Assembly: GCF_030063415.1 (NCBI RefSeq)
Contig: NZ_JASITA010000014.1
Location: 1 to 64,000, forward strand
Length of the DNA: 64,000 bases
Direction: 5' to 3'
From: Streptomyces sp. H27-C3
GTDB taxonomy: Bacteria; Actinomycetota; Actinomycetes; Streptomycetales; Streptomycetaceae
Under the pieces are notes generated by a model. That model searched no databases and was not told where the DNA came from. It was given only the letters and a program-made list of their open reading frames with translations. The translations under genes and the position numbers were made by a program. Positions 1-8,591 of the stretch are shown here, piece after piece; the first letter of the stretch is position 1; each line of letters begins with the position of its first letter.

Positions 1-89
1 ACATGGTCCGCGAGATTGTGACCGACGGCGAGCACCGCCCACACAGCTCCGAACGTCGCGAGAGTTGCGACCTGCTCAATGCTCGTCAT
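1..89 (-). CDS. 5' end of a leftward small membrane protein gene (partial)
   Basis: Only the first 29 codons are present; the gene runs leftward off the window. The predicted start is an ATG at 89 with a weak GGCGG element upstream. The peptide begins MTSIEQVATLATFGAV, is hydrophobic, and contains GHNLADH. From memory this resembles the N-terminus of short membrane proteins common on integrative Streptomyces plasmids, which I cannot verify. It sits head-to-head with a truncated DUF4192 fragment, so a mobile element may end near here. Confidence 0.5.
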   Translation of the reverse strand, partial: MTSIEQVATLATFGAVWAVLAVGHNLADH

Positions 90-128
90 CGGGCACCGCC
101 AGCAGCAGCGTTAGTGCAGAGAAGGTCG

Positions 129-482
129 ACCGGCGACGAGCCCGGCGCGAGGGTCGCCCTCGGCCTGGCTCTGCAGGCCGACCCCGATTACCACTTCGCC
201 CAACTCCTGCACCAGGCCTGCAACGAGGGCATCGATCCGGAGGCGCTCCGCCGCTGCCTGCGCCAGGAAAGGGCGGCGCACGGGACGACCGGACCACGGG
301 CGCCACGCGGGCGGCCGGGGCACCGCCACACCCTGCCACCGGTCGGGGGGCGGGTCGCCGCGCGGCGCTCCAAGGGCGACCGGGCCGGGGGGAACCTCGT
401 GAAGGCACGCCCCGGCGCGGCCGGCGCGCGTGGCCGTATCCGTCGACGCGACGGGCGGCGCGGGAGCAGGAGCGGTCGATGA
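129..482 (+). pseudogene. 3' fragment of a DUF4192-family gene
   Basis: From about 129 the reading frame gives STGDEPGARVALGLALQADP, then a segment ending PEALRRCLRQER. This is the typical C-terminal helical repeat of actinobacterial DUF4192 proteins, followed by a low-complexity Arg/Gly-rich tail to a TGA at 480-482. The large N-terminal part of the family (several hundred residues) is missing. The preceding 125 bases instead encode an unrelated gene on the other strand. Either an insertion removed the 5' part or this is a decayed paralogue. Family assignment is by recall; function is unknown for the family. Confidence 0.5.
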
Positions 483-587
483 GAGCCGTGACCCGGTCGC
501 CCGTGCGGACGTTCACCGGTGTGACCCCGCCACCACCCCGCGCCCGCCCCGCCGGCACGGCCGCCCCGGGCGCAGAGGAGGCACCGT

Positions 588-2603
588 ATGGCCGTCGTAG
601 TCCCGTCCCCTGCCGGCGACCGAAGGCCCCTTCCGGGCAGAGCCGCGGGAGCCCCGCCGCCCGGCGAGCTGCCTTCCGTCCACGCCCTGCTGATCTGCGC
701 CGACCTGCCGGGACTCGCCATCTCGGCGGAGCACGGGCAGCTCACAGGAAAGGGGCTCGAAGGCTTCTATCAATCGGGCCGCCGGCTCCTCTCCCGGTGC
801 GAGCTGCGGGTGGCCGGCCGCGATCCGGTCGCCCTGCAGGGCAGGTTGCTCTCGTCCGACCGCGCCCGGTTCATGGCCGTGGTGCGTACGCCGGTCTGTG
901 TGGGACCGGACCCCGAGATCGCGGTGGAGCGGCTCCGGCACGCCGACGGCACCGAGCGGATCACCCTGCGCAGCTCGGCCGGGCGCCCGCTGTGGCTGCG
1001 TGTGGAGATCGCCCTCGGCACGGACCTCGCCGACCTGGGCGCCGTCGCGGCGGGCCGGGCCGGGCCCGTACTGCCCGCGAGCGTCCATGCCTCCGGGCTG
1101 CGCTGGTCGGTGCCCGGAGCCCACTGCCGGGTCACCGCCGATCCGCCTCCCGAGGACGCCCTGGCCTCCGCTGGGCTGCTGCGCTGGGAGTTGGAGCTGC
1201 TGCCGGGGGACTCGCGCACCATCGAGCTCCTCGTCCGGACCGACCGTGCCGTACGGCCGCTCGCGAAGGCCGGGGCGGGGCCGCTCTCCGCGGCGACGGC
1301 GGAAGGGGACGACCCTCGGGTGCGCGAGCTGCTCCGCACCGGCCTCGACGATCTGCGGGCGCTGCTGGTGCGCGCCCCGGACCACCCCGCCGACGTGTAT
1401 CCGGCGGCAGGGGTGCCCTGGCGCTGTGGGCTCGCGCCCGCCGAGGCGCTGTGGACGGCTCGGATGACTCTGCCGCTCGGCACCCGGCTCGCCGTGTCCA
1501 CACTGCGGACGCTCGCCCGTACCCAGCTCACGGGCGCGGGGCCCGACCGGGGGCGGATCCCGGGCCCCTTCAGGGACGCGGGCCGGCATCTCCCGCCGAG
1601 CTGCACGGGCGTCGAGGCGACCCTCGCCTTTCCCACGGTGCTCGCGGAGGCGCGGCGCTGGGGGATGGCAGAGCAGGACTTGGAGGAGCTGCTGCCGGTG
1701 GCCGAGCGCTGTCTGCACTGGCTGCGCGCCGCCGCCGGGGACGACGGCTTCCTGCGGGACCGGGGCTCCGTGGGGCTGCGGCGCGGTGAGACGCAGGCGC
1801 ACGCTCACCGCGCCGCGCTCCTCGGCGCCGATCTACTGGCGGGGTGCGGCCGGGCGGGGGTCGAAGGGTGGCGCGAGTGGGCCGGTGCGCTGCGCCGCGG
1901 CTTCCGGCGGGACTTCTGGCTCGACGATCGCGCGGGCGGACGTCCGGCGGCGGCCCGCACCGCCGACGGTCGGCTCGTGCCGCACATCGGGGCCGGGGCC
2001 GCGCATTTGCTGGACACCGGCCTGCTGGGCGCCGGGCAGCTCGCACCCGGGCTTCTGGACAAGGTGCAGACCCAGCAGCTGGCGCGGCTGCTGGGCAGCC
2101 CCGCGCTCGACTCGGGATGGGGGCTGCGCAGCCTGGGAGCCAAGGAGGCCGGGCACAACCCGTTCGGCCACCGCGGTGGATCGGTTCGTGTCCACGAGAC
2201 GGCCATTGCCGTGGCGGGGCTGGCCGCGGCGGGATACGAGAAGGAGGCGACCTCCTTGCTTCGGGGCGTCCTGGACGCTGCGGAATCCTTCGGCCACCGG
2301 CTGCCCGAGATGTATGGAGGCGAGCAGCGCACTTCGGGCAGTGCGCCGGTGGGGCACCCCGCCGCCTGCCGGCCGGCGGCCGTGGCTGCCGCCGCCGGGA
2401 TCCATCTGATCGCCACACTCGCGGGCATCCGCCCCGACGCCCCCGCGGGCACCGTCGCGCTGTCCCCGGTGCGCTGTGCCCCGCTCGGCGCCGTCCGGAT
2501 CGCCGGGCTGCGCGTCGCCGGGGAGCCCTTCTCCGTACGGATCAGCAGGCTGGGTCTCGGCATGGTCGAGGAAGCCGCCACCAACCTCCAACTGGGAGTC
2601 TGA
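588..2603 (+). CDS. Glycogen-debranching-like protein (amylo-alpha-1,6-glucosidase type)
   Basis: A 671-residue protein with a well-placed AGGAGG ribosome site before the ATG at 588. The N-terminal third matches the beta-rich N-terminal domain of bacterial glycogen debranching-like enzymes (for example GLEGFYQSGRRLLSRCEL). The C-terminal half is an (alpha/alpha)6-type glycosidase region, with HPAACRPAAVAAAA near its end. Enzymes of this class hydrolyse alpha-1,6 branches of glycogen-type glucans, but the substrate cannot be read from sequence. It precedes a NUDIX gene by 146 bp and lies on the conserved whiH-hrdB side of the chromosome. The protein is probably cytoplasmic because no signal peptide is visible. 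Confidence 0.75.
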   Translation: MAVVVPSPAGDRRPLPGRAAGAPPPGELPSVHALLICADLPGLAISAEHGQLTGKGLEGFYQSGRRLLSRCELRVAGRDPVALQGRLLSSDRARFMAVVRTPVCVGPDPEIAVERLRHADGTERITLRSSAGRPLWLRVEIALGTDLADLGAVAAGRAGPVLPASVHASGLRWSVPGAHCRVTADPPPEDALASAGLLRWELELLPGDSRTIELLVRTDRAVRPLAKAGAGPLSAATAEGDDPRVRELLRTGLDDLRALLVRAPDHPADVYPAAGVPWRCGLAPAEALWTARMTLPLGTRLAVSTLRTLARTQLTGAGPDRGRIPGPFRDAGRHLPPSCTGVEATLAFPTVLAEARRWGMAEQDLEELLPVAERCLHWLRAAAGDDGFLRDRGSVGLRRGETQAHAHRAALLGADLLAGCGRAGVEGWREWAGALRRGFRRDFWLDDRAGGRPAAARTADGRLVPHIGAGAAHLLDTGLLGAGQLAPGLLDKVQTQQLARLLGSPALDSGWGLRSLGAKEAGHNPFGHRGGSVRVHETAIAVAGLAAAGYEKEATSLLRGVLDAAESFGHRLPEMYGGEQRTSGSAPVGHPAACRPAAVAAAAGIHLIATLAGIRPDAPAGTVALSPVRCAPLGAVRIAGLRVAGEPFSVRISRLGLGMVEEAATNLQLGV

Positions 2604-2714
2604 AGATGAGGCCAGACAGCCACTCGGACAGCCACCCCGGCAGGCCTTCCGCCGACGACTCCGACGAACATCAGGAGGGGAGTGCCACTGCCGATCGCGC
2701 ACCTGGCAGAGGGA

Positions 2715-2750
2715 CTGTTTATCGTCAGGCAGACGACTATGATCGCGGCA
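2715..2750 (+). promoter_or_regulatory. Putative leaderless promoter with an embedded operator for the NUDIX gene
   Basis: A -10-like TATGAT lies at 2738-2743, seven bases before the ATG at 2750, so transcription probably starts at or next to the start codon. The palindrome TCGTC-N5-GACGA (2722-2736) fills the expected -35/-10 spacer, where a bound repressor would block polymerase. The -35 hexamer is poor. The downstream protein has the NUDIX plus winged-helix architecture of NrtR-type repressors, so autoregulation is a reasonable inference. Confidence 0.45.
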
Positions 2751-3514
2751 TGTCGCCCTACGACCCGTCGGCCTTTCCTCCCTTCGCCGTCACAGTGGAT
2801 CTGGTCGTGCTCACCGTCCGCCGCCACGCGCTCTGCGCGCTGGTCGTACGCCGTGGCGAGCAGCCGTACCAGGGCCGGTGGGCGCTGCCCGGCGGGTTCG
2901 TCCGGGTGGATGAGGATCTCGGGGTGGCGGCGGCCCGGGAGCTCGTCGAGGAGACCGGGCTGTGCGCGCACGAGCCGGGAACGCCCTCCATCGGGAACGG
3001 GGCGCACCTCGAACAGCTCGGCACGTACGGAGACCCCAAGCGCGACCCACGCATGCGGGTGGTCAGCGTGGCTCATCTGGCGCTCGCCCCCGACCTCCCC
3101 GCGCCCCGGGCGGGCGGCGACGCGAACAGCGCCCGCTGGGCTCCGGTCGAGGCCCTGCTCAGCAAGGACGGCGGATTGGACCGCGAGGACGAGCAGCCCG
3201 CCCCGCTCGCCTTCGACCACGCACAGATCCTCGCGGACGGCGTGGAACGCGCCAGGTCCAAGATCGAGTACTCGTCGCTCGCCACCGCTTTCTGCCCGCC
3301 GGAGTTCACCGTCGGCGAGCTGCGCCGGGTGTACGAAGCCGTGTGGGGCGTTGTGCTCGACCCCCGGAACTTCCACCGCAAGGTCACCGGCACCCCCGGA
3401 TTCCTCGTCCCGTCGGGCGGGACCACGACCCGGCAGGGCGGGCGGCCCGCACAGTTGTTCAGAGCCGGCGGGGCGCCCCTGCTCAATCCGCCGATGCTGC
3501 GCCCCGAGGTCTGA
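2750..3514 (+). CDS. NUDIX domain protein with C-terminal winged helix (NrtR-like)
   Basis: A 254-residue protein. A complete Nudix box (G-x5-E-x7-RELVEETGL) spans about residues 49-71. The C-terminal 80 residues (FTVGELRRVYEAVWG, then FHRKVTGTPGF) have the winged-helix form seen in NrtR-type regulators of NAD and related metabolism. In that family the Nudix domain often serves as a ligand (ADP-ribose) sensor rather than an enzyme; here the box is intact, so hydrolase activity is possible. The ATG at 2750 is chosen because a -10 element and palindrome lie just upstream. The frame is open further upstream, but that stretch overlaps the preceding gene. Confidence 0.8.
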   Translation: MSPYDPSAFPPFAVTVDLVVLTVRRHALCALVVRRGEQPYQGRWALPGGFVRVDEDLGVAAARELVEETGLCAHEPGTPSIGNGAHLEQLGTYGDPKRDPRMRVVSVAHLALAPDLPAPRAGGDANSARWAPVEALLSKDGGLDREDEQPAPLAFDHAQILADGVERARSKIEYSSLATAFCPPEFTVGELRRVYEAVWGVVLDPRNFHRKVTGTPGFLVPSGGTTTRQGGRPAQLFRAGGAPLLNPPMLRPEV

Positions 3515-3726
3515 TCGAACCCGATCGAACTCGATCAGGTCTGATCGGGCCCGCGATCTCGGACGTGGCCATTGGTGATGGCGGTGACGCACCGAATGTG
3601 GCCGAGGGCGTGAGCGACGTCTGACACCCGTAGTTTCTCCGATCCACCAGAAGTCGGACATGTCGCGTTATCTTGCTGCGGTACGTGTCCTGCCGCCGAG
3701 CGGTCTCACCTACCGCGAGAGAAGCG

Positions 3727-5463
3727 ATGCTCCAGGCCATCGGACTCACCAGTTTCCCCCGCCGACAGCTTCCCCCGGCCGTGGACGATCTGACCTTCGA
3801 GGCCGGATCGGGCCAGGTCACGGCCCTCCTCGGAGCTCCCGGCTCCGGCAAGACCACGGCGCTGCGGCTGATGCTCGAACTCGAACCCGGCCGCGGCGTC
3901 ACCTATCTGCGCGGCCGGCCCCTGCACCGGGTCGCCCACCCCGCCCGCGAGGTCGGAGTGCTGCTCGGGGACGTCCCGGGCCACCCGGCGCGTACCGCGC
4001 GCGGCCAACTCCGGATGCTCTGCGCCGCGGCCGGAGTGCCCGCCGCCCGCGCCGACGACATGCTCGAACTGGTCGGCCTGGCCGGTCTCGGCGACCAGCG
4101 CCTCGGCACGTTCTCACTCGGCATGGACCGCCGACTCGGCCTCGCGTCGGCGCTGCTGGGAGACCCCCACACGCTGCTCCTCGACGAGCCGGCCGAGGGC
4201 CTGTCCCCGCGCGAGAACAGCTGGTTGTACGGCCTACTGCGCGGCCACGCGGCCCAGGGCGGCACCGTGCTCTACACCACGAGCGAAGCCAAGGAGGCCG
4301 CCCGTACCGCCGACCGGGTGGTCACCATCGAGGGCGGCCGGCTCGTGGCGGACCAGGAGGCGGTCGAGTTCGCCCGCACCCGCCTGCGCCCCAGGGTCGC
4401 GGTGAGGACGCCGCACGCGGCCCGTCTCGGCGCCCTTGTCAGCAAGGAGGCCCGGGCCGCCCAGCGCTCCGTAGAGGTGGTCGCCGAGGACGGCAACCGC
4501 CTCTCCGTCTACGGCAGCGACTGTGCGCAGATCGGCGAGACCGCCTTCCGGCACGGCATCCTGGTCCATCAACTCGCCGACGAGATCGGCGACACCGGCC
4601 CGGCCCCCGCCGTGAAACCGCCCCGCGCCCCCGCCGGCGCGCGAACACCGACCACGGCCCCCGGACCGCCCCGGCAGCCCCTCCGTCCGGCCCGCAGCCC
4701 CCTGCGCCCCCTGCGCTACGAACTGCGCCGCCTCCTGGGCACCAGGACGACCTTCCTGATCGCGGCGGCCGTGCTCGCCGTCTCGGTCACCCTCTCCGTG
4801 CTGCTCGCGCGCACGGTGGGTACCCCGCTGCCCAGCATGCTCGCCGCTTGGCCGGACATCCTGCCCCTGCCGCCCGCCGCGTTCGGCGCCGGCCTGCTCG
4901 GCGCCCTCGCCTTCGGCGACGAGTTCCGCTACCCGGCCCTCGCGTCGGCCCGCGGCACGGTCCCCCGCCGCCTGGGCCTGCTCCTCGCCAAGCTGGCCGT
5001 CTCCGCCGCCACCGCGCTGCTCCTGGCGCTCCTCGTCGCGGTGGCCGACGCTGAGGCTCTCCACCTCGTGTACGGCAGGGACTTGCTGCAGGTCCCGGGA
5101 AAGTGGCCTTCGCTGGTGGCCAGTTGGGTGGGCCTCGCCGTGGGCTGCGCCTGGGCCGGGCTGCTGGGCGCCGGGGTCTTCCGCGCCACGGCCGCGGGGG
5201 TGGCCGCGGTGCTCGCCGTCCCGGTCGTCGTCGCCCCCGCCGTGCAGAAGCTGGTCCTGGCTCCGTCCGCGCGTTCGGTCGCCGGGCTGCCGGGCAGGCT
5301 GCGCGAACTGGTGTGGTTGGAATGGCCGTATGAACTCGACCGCTGGCTGCTGGCGACGATGCGACTCATGGCTCAACCGGTCGGTGCGGCGTTGGCGTTG
5401 TCACTCTCCGCCCTGCTCTGCGCATATCTGTTCGTCGGCCTCCGCCGCAGGGTTCGTTGGTGA
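3727..5463 (+). CDS. ABC transporter with ATPase fused to membrane domain
   Basis: The 578-residue protein starts at ATG 3727 behind a GAGAAG ribosome site. The N-terminal ATPase has Walker A GAPGSGKT (about 36-43), a signature-like FSLGMDRR and Walker B HTLLLDEP. A Pro/Ala-rich linker (about 300-330) leads to a C-terminal half with about six hydrophobic segments (LIAAAVLAVSVTLSVLLA and others). The fused arrangement is an ABC-2-like exporter that would work as a homodimer. The signature motif is atypical (SLGMD for LSGGQ). The conserved location upstream of whiH fits the ABC gene found there in other streptomycetes. The substrate is unknown. Confidence 0.75.
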   Translation: MLQAIGLTSFPRRQLPPAVDDLTFEAGSGQVTALLGAPGSGKTTALRLMLELEPGRGVTYLRGRPLHRVAHPAREVGVLLGDVPGHPARTARGQLRMLCAAAGVPAARADDMLELVGLAGLGDQRLGTFSLGMDRRLGLASALLGDPHTLLLDEPAEGLSPRENSWLYGLLRGHAAQGGTVLYTTSEAKEAARTADRVVTIEGGRLVADQEAVEFARTRLRPRVAVRTPHAARLGALVSKEARAAQRSVEVVAEDGNRLSVYGSDCAQIGETAFRHGILVHQLADEIGDTGPAPAVKPPRAPAGARTPTTAPGPPRQPLRPARSPLRPLRYELRRLLGTRTTFLIAAAVLAVSVTLSVLLARTVGTPLPSMLAAWPDILPLPPAAFGAGLLGALAFGDEFRYPALASARGTVPRRLGLLLAKLAVSAATALLLALLVAVADAEALHLVYGRDLLQVPGKWPSLVASWVGLAVGCAWAGLLGAGVFRATAAGVAAVLAVPVVVAPAVQKLVLAPSARSVAGLPGRLRELVWLEWPYELDRWLLATMRLMAQPVGAALALSLSALLCAYLFVGLRRRVRW

Positions 5464-5523
5464 CCGACTGTCACTCGATGGCCGTCGAACTGCCCGTAAC
5501 TCCCCCGAGAACGCCCATTTCTT

Positions 5524-5531
5524 TCCGATAA
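5524..5531 (+). promoter_or_regulatory. Possible sigma-WhiG-type -10 element before whiH
   Basis: The octamer TCCGATAA matches seven of eight bases of the sigma-WhiG -10 consensus GCCGATAA, and lies 92 nt before the whiH start. The expected TAAA -35 is not present 15-16 nt upstream (that spot reads CCGA or CCCG), so the call is weak on sequence alone. It is supported by the known WhiG dependence of whiH in S. coelicolor. Confidence 0.4.
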
Positions 5532-5623
5532 GGCGTCAATTGTGAGGGGTGCGGCGATCACCCTTTCGTGTGCTTTTCACCAAAGACCTCAAGGGTCGTG
5601 GGAGTCACGCCGACAAAGGTTCC

Positions 5624-6508
5624 GTGAGTACCCTTGCGCACACCATGATGACCGCCGCCCGCACCGCCGAGTCCGGCCTCGCGGCCCCGGGTGAACTCGA
5701 CCGATATTCCTACCCGCAGGCGCCCGGCGCCGACCGCGTGGGCCTGCCCTCCTGGGGCGGCGACTCGGACCTGGGCCGGGCGGGCCGCCGCTCCGCGGGC
5801 AGCCGCGGCCGTGGGCTCCACGGCCAACTCGTCCAGCAGCTCGGACAGATGATCGTATCCGGCGACCTCGGCGCCGACCGCCCGCTCGTCCCCGAGGAGA
5901 TCGGCCAGCGCTTCGAGGTCTCCCGTACCGTCGTACGCGAGTCCCTGCGCGTCCTTGAGGCCAAGGGCCTGGTCAGCGCCCGCCCCAACGTCGGTACCCG
6001 GGTCCGCCCGGTCTGCGACTGGAACCTGCTCGACCCCGACATCATCGAATGGCGGGCCTTCGGCCCGCAGCGCGACGACCAGCGTCGCGAACTGAGCGAG
6101 CTGCGCTGGACGATCGAGCCGCTCGCCGCGCGTCTCGCCGCCGGCCACGGCCGCGAGGACGTCCAGCAGCGCCTCTGCGACATGGTGGAGATCATGGGCC
6201 ACGCCCTCGCTCAGGGCGACTCCCTCACGTTCTCCCGGGCCGACGCCGAATTCCACTCCCTGCTCATCCAGCTCGCGGGCAACCGGATGCTGGAGCACCT
6301 CTCCGGCATCGTCTCCGCCGCCCTTCAGGTGTCCGGCGGCCCGGTCACCGGCTGCGACCGTCCCACCGAGGGCGCGCTCGTGCACCACTCCCGCATCATC
6401 GACGCCATCGCGGCGGGCGACGCCGTGGCCGCCGAGACCGCGATGCGTCAACTGCTCACCGTCCAACCGGAGGTGGACCGCGTGGTCCCCGCGCCGCGCG
6501 AGCACTGA
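5624..6508 (+). CDS. whiH: Sporulation regulator WhiH (GntR/FadR family)
   Basis: The 294-residue protein has a disordered 60-residue N-terminus, a GntR winged helix (LVPEEIGQRFEVSRTVVRES, then LRVLEAKGLVSARP) and an all-helical FCD-type effector domain. Position directly upstream of hrdB is the conserved whiH locus. WhiH acts in aerial hyphae at the onset of septation in S. coelicolor, downstream of sigma-WhiG. GTG 5624 is chosen for the AAAGG 7-8 nt upstream; an in-frame ATG at 5645 is an alternative. A perfect hairpin follows the stop codon. Confidence 0.85.
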   Translation: MSTLAHTMMTAARTAESGLAAPGELDRYSYPQAPGADRVGLPSWGGDSDLGRAGRRSAGSRGRGLHGQLVQQLGQMIVSGDLGADRPLVPEEIGQRFEVSRTVVRESLRVLEAKGLVSARPNVGTRVRPVCDWNLLDPDIIEWRAFGPQRDDQRRELSELRWTIEPLAARLAAGHGREDVQQRLCDMVEIMGHALAQGDSLTFSRADAEFHSLLIQLAGNRMLEHLSGIVSAALQVSGGPVTGCDRPTEGALVHHSRIIDAIAAGDAVAAETAMRQLLTVQPEVDRVVPAPREH

Positions 6509-6562
6509 CAGCTGTCCGCAGCCAGGGTGGCTGCTTTGCGGCCCTGCCGCGCCGATCAACCC

Positions 6563-6596
6563 CCTGTCGCCGGATCCCGTCGGGTCCGGCGACAGG
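6563..6596 (+). terminator. Hairpin terminator after whiH
   Basis: A perfect 12-bp stem, CCTGTCGCCGGA against TCCGGCGACAGG, with a 10-nt loop, 55 nt past the whiH stop. There is no U tract, as is usual in Streptomyces. It separates whiH from the hrdB promoter. Confidence 0.7.
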
Positions 6597-6675
6597 ACTG
6601 TGGCGTGGCGCGGGTGAAATCCCCGGTGTCCGGCCTCGCGGCGTATGGGGTGTGACTCGGGCCACGAAGATTGGG

Positions 6676-6703
6676 CGTAACACTCCCCGGAACTGTGCGA
6701 TGA
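6676..6703 (+). promoter_or_regulatory. hrdB promoter, ECF (ShbA-type) motif
   Basis: CGTAAC (6676-6681) and CGATGA (6698-6703) are separated by 16 nt. From memory this is the exact motif pair reported for the ShbA-dependent hrdB promoter in S. griseus. Transcription would start near 6710 and give a leader of about 160 nt before the GTG at 6869. The rest of the 6509-6868 interval holds only the whiH terminator. Confidence 0.75.
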
Positions 6704-6868
6704 CCTAAGAGGTGACAGCCGAGGAGGAATACAGCCGTCGTTCCCGGCGCTGTAACAAGTCCGAGGTTCAACCCGCGCCGTCGGTACATCCGCAGCCGAC
6801 GGTCGTCGGCTGCGGCCCGTACCCAGGGCGAAGCCGGAAGCCGTTTCCATCGTTCCGAGAGGTTGTTC

Positions 6869-8446
6869 GTGTCGGCCAGCACATCCCGTACCCTCCCGTC
6901 GGAGATCGCCGGGTCCGAATCTGTGATGGCGCTCATTGAGCGGGGAAAAGCTGATGGGCAGATCGCCGGCGACGATGTACGCCAGGCATTCTTGGCAGAC
7001 CGGATTCCGCCGGTCCAGTGGAAGAACGTTTTGCGCAGCCTCAACCAGATCCTCGAGGAAGAGGGTGTGACGCTGATGGTCACCGCCGCGGAACCCGCCA
7101 AGCGCCCTCGTAGGAGCGTGGCGGCGAAGAGCCCGGTCAAGCGCACCGCGACCAGGTCCGTCGCAGCCAAGACGTCCTCCGCGAAGACCGTATCGGCCGC
7201 GGCGCTTCCGGCCGCCGAGATGGTGGACGCCGTGACCGACGAACCCGGTGAGGTAGGGGCCGACGAGGCCGTGGCGCCCGCGCCGGTGAAGAAGGCGGCT
7301 GTCAGGAAGACTGCGGCGAAGAAGACCGCAGCGAAGAAGACCGCGGTCAAGAAGACGGCAGCCAAGAAGACGGCAGGCAAGGGCGACGGCGACGCGGACG
7401 GCGACGACGGCGCAGAGGAGACCACCCCCGCCAAGGCAGGTGCCGAGGAGGAGGAAGAGGGCGGCGAGGCCAAGGGTTTCGTCCTGTCCGACGAGGACGA
7501 GGACGACGCACCCGCGCAGCAGGTCGCCGTCGCGGGCGCCACCGCCGACCCCGTCAAGGACTACCTCAAGCAGATCGGCAAGGTGCCGCTGCTCAACGCC
7601 GAGCAGGAGGTGGAGCTCGCCAAGCGCATCGAGGCGGGCCTGTTCGCCGAGGACAAGCTGGCCAACAGCGACAAGCTGGCGCCCAAGCTCAAGCGCGAGC
7701 TGGAGATCATCGCCCTGGACGGCGGCCGCGCGAAGAACCACCTCCTTGAGGCCAACCTCCGTCTGGTGGTCTCGCTGGCCAAGCGCTACACCGGCCGCGG
7801 CATGCTCTTCCTGGACCTCATCCAGGAGGGCAACCTCGGACTGATCCGCGCGGTGGAGAAATTCGACTACACCAAGGGCTACAAGTTCTCCACGTACGCG
7901 ACCTGGTGGATCCGTCAGGCGATCACCCGCGCGATGGCCGACCAGGCCCGCACCATCCGTATCCCGGTGCACATGGTCGAAGTCATCAACAAGCTGGCGC
8001 GCGTGCAGCGCCAGATGCTCCAGGACCTGGGCCGCGAGCCCACCCCGGAGGAGCTCGCCAAGGAGCTCGACATGACCCCCGAGAAGGTCATCGAGGTCCA
8101 GAAGTACGGCCGCGAGCCCATCTCCCTGCACACCCCCCTGGGCGAGGACGGCGACAGCGAGTTCGGTGACCTCATCGAGGACTCCGAGGCCGTCGTCCCC
8201 GCCGACGCGGTCAGCTTCACGCTCCTGCAGGAGCAGCTGCACTCGGTCCTCGACACCCTCTCCGAGCGTGAGGCTGGTGTCGTGTCGATGCGTTTCGGCC
8301 TCACCGACGGACAGCCCAAGACCCTGGACGAGATCGGCAAGGTCTACGGGGTGACGCGCGAGCGCATCCGGCAGATCGAGTCCAAGACCATGTCCAAGCT
8401 CCGTCACCCGTCGCGCTCGCAGGTCCTGCGCGACTACCTCGACTAG
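6869..8446 (+). CDS. hrdB: Principal RNA polymerase sigma factor HrdB
   Basis: A 525-residue housekeeping sigma-70. An N-terminal region 1.1-like segment is followed by a Lys/Ala repeat tract (KKTAAKKTAAKKTAVKKTAA, about 135-160) and an acidic stretch. Regions 1.2-2.4 come next (DPVKDYLKQIGKVPLLNAEQ; KFSTYATWWIRQAI), then region 3, and region 4.2 ends GVTRERIRQIESKTMSKLRH. GTG 6869 is preceded by GAGAGG at a 6-nt spacing. It is the vegetative sigma factor that directs most transcription. The basic repeat tract is typical of Streptomyces HrdB but variable between species. Confidence 0.97.
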   Translation: MSASTSRTLPSEIAGSESVMALIERGKADGQIAGDDVRQAFLADRIPPVQWKNVLRSLNQILEEEGVTLMVTAAEPAKRPRRSVAAKSPVKRTATRSVAAKTSSAKTVSAAALPAAEMVDAVTDEPGEVGADEAVAPAPVKKAAVRKTAAKKTAAKKTAVKKTAAKKTAGKGDGDADGDDGAEETTPAKAGAEEEEEGGEAKGFVLSDEDEDDAPAQQVAVAGATADPVKDYLKQIGKVPLLNAEQEVELAKRIEAGLFAEDKLANSDKLAPKLKRELEIIALDGGRAKNHLLEANLRLVVSLAKRYTGRGMLFLDLIQEGNLGLIRAVEKFDYTKGYKFSTYATWWIRQAITRAMADQARTIRIPVHMVEVINKLARVQRQMLQDLGREPTPEELAKELDMTPEKVIEVQKYGREPISLHTPLGEDGDSEFGDLIEDSEAVVPADAVSFTLLQEQLHSVLDTLSEREAGVVSMRFGLTDGQPKTLDEIGKVYGVTRERIRQIESKTMSKLRHPSRSQVLRDYLD

Positions 8447-8469
8447 AAGCGCGCGCAGACCGACTCGGG

Positions 8470-8511
8470 CCGGGGGCCCGGAGACCCGTACGAGGGACTC
8501 CGGGCCCCCGG
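8470..8511 (+). terminator. hrdB terminator
   Basis: A perfect 14-bp stem (8470-8483 with 8498-8511; CCGGGGGCCCGGAG and its complement) followed by TTCTTGT. It begins 24 nt after the hrdB stop. Confidence 0.85.
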
Positions 8512-8591
8512 TTCTTGTGTGCGCGGGTGCGGCGCGCCCCTGTTCGGATGACTCTGGGTGTGCCATGCACAGCAGAGAGTCAGGAGGCGGT

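Noticed and set aside
7280..7385. Repeated AAGAAGAC units that look like a short tandem repeat array
   Set aside because: They encode the Lys/Ala tract of HrdB (KKTAAKKTA...) and are not a CRISPR or satellite array; there are no unique spacers.
5558..8566. A 1002-codon minus-strand open frame across whiH and hrdB
   Set aside because: It is antisense to two certain genes. Long antisense frames are expected in 70% GC DNA, and its composition (Leu/Val/Arg/Gly repeats) is that of mirrored codons.
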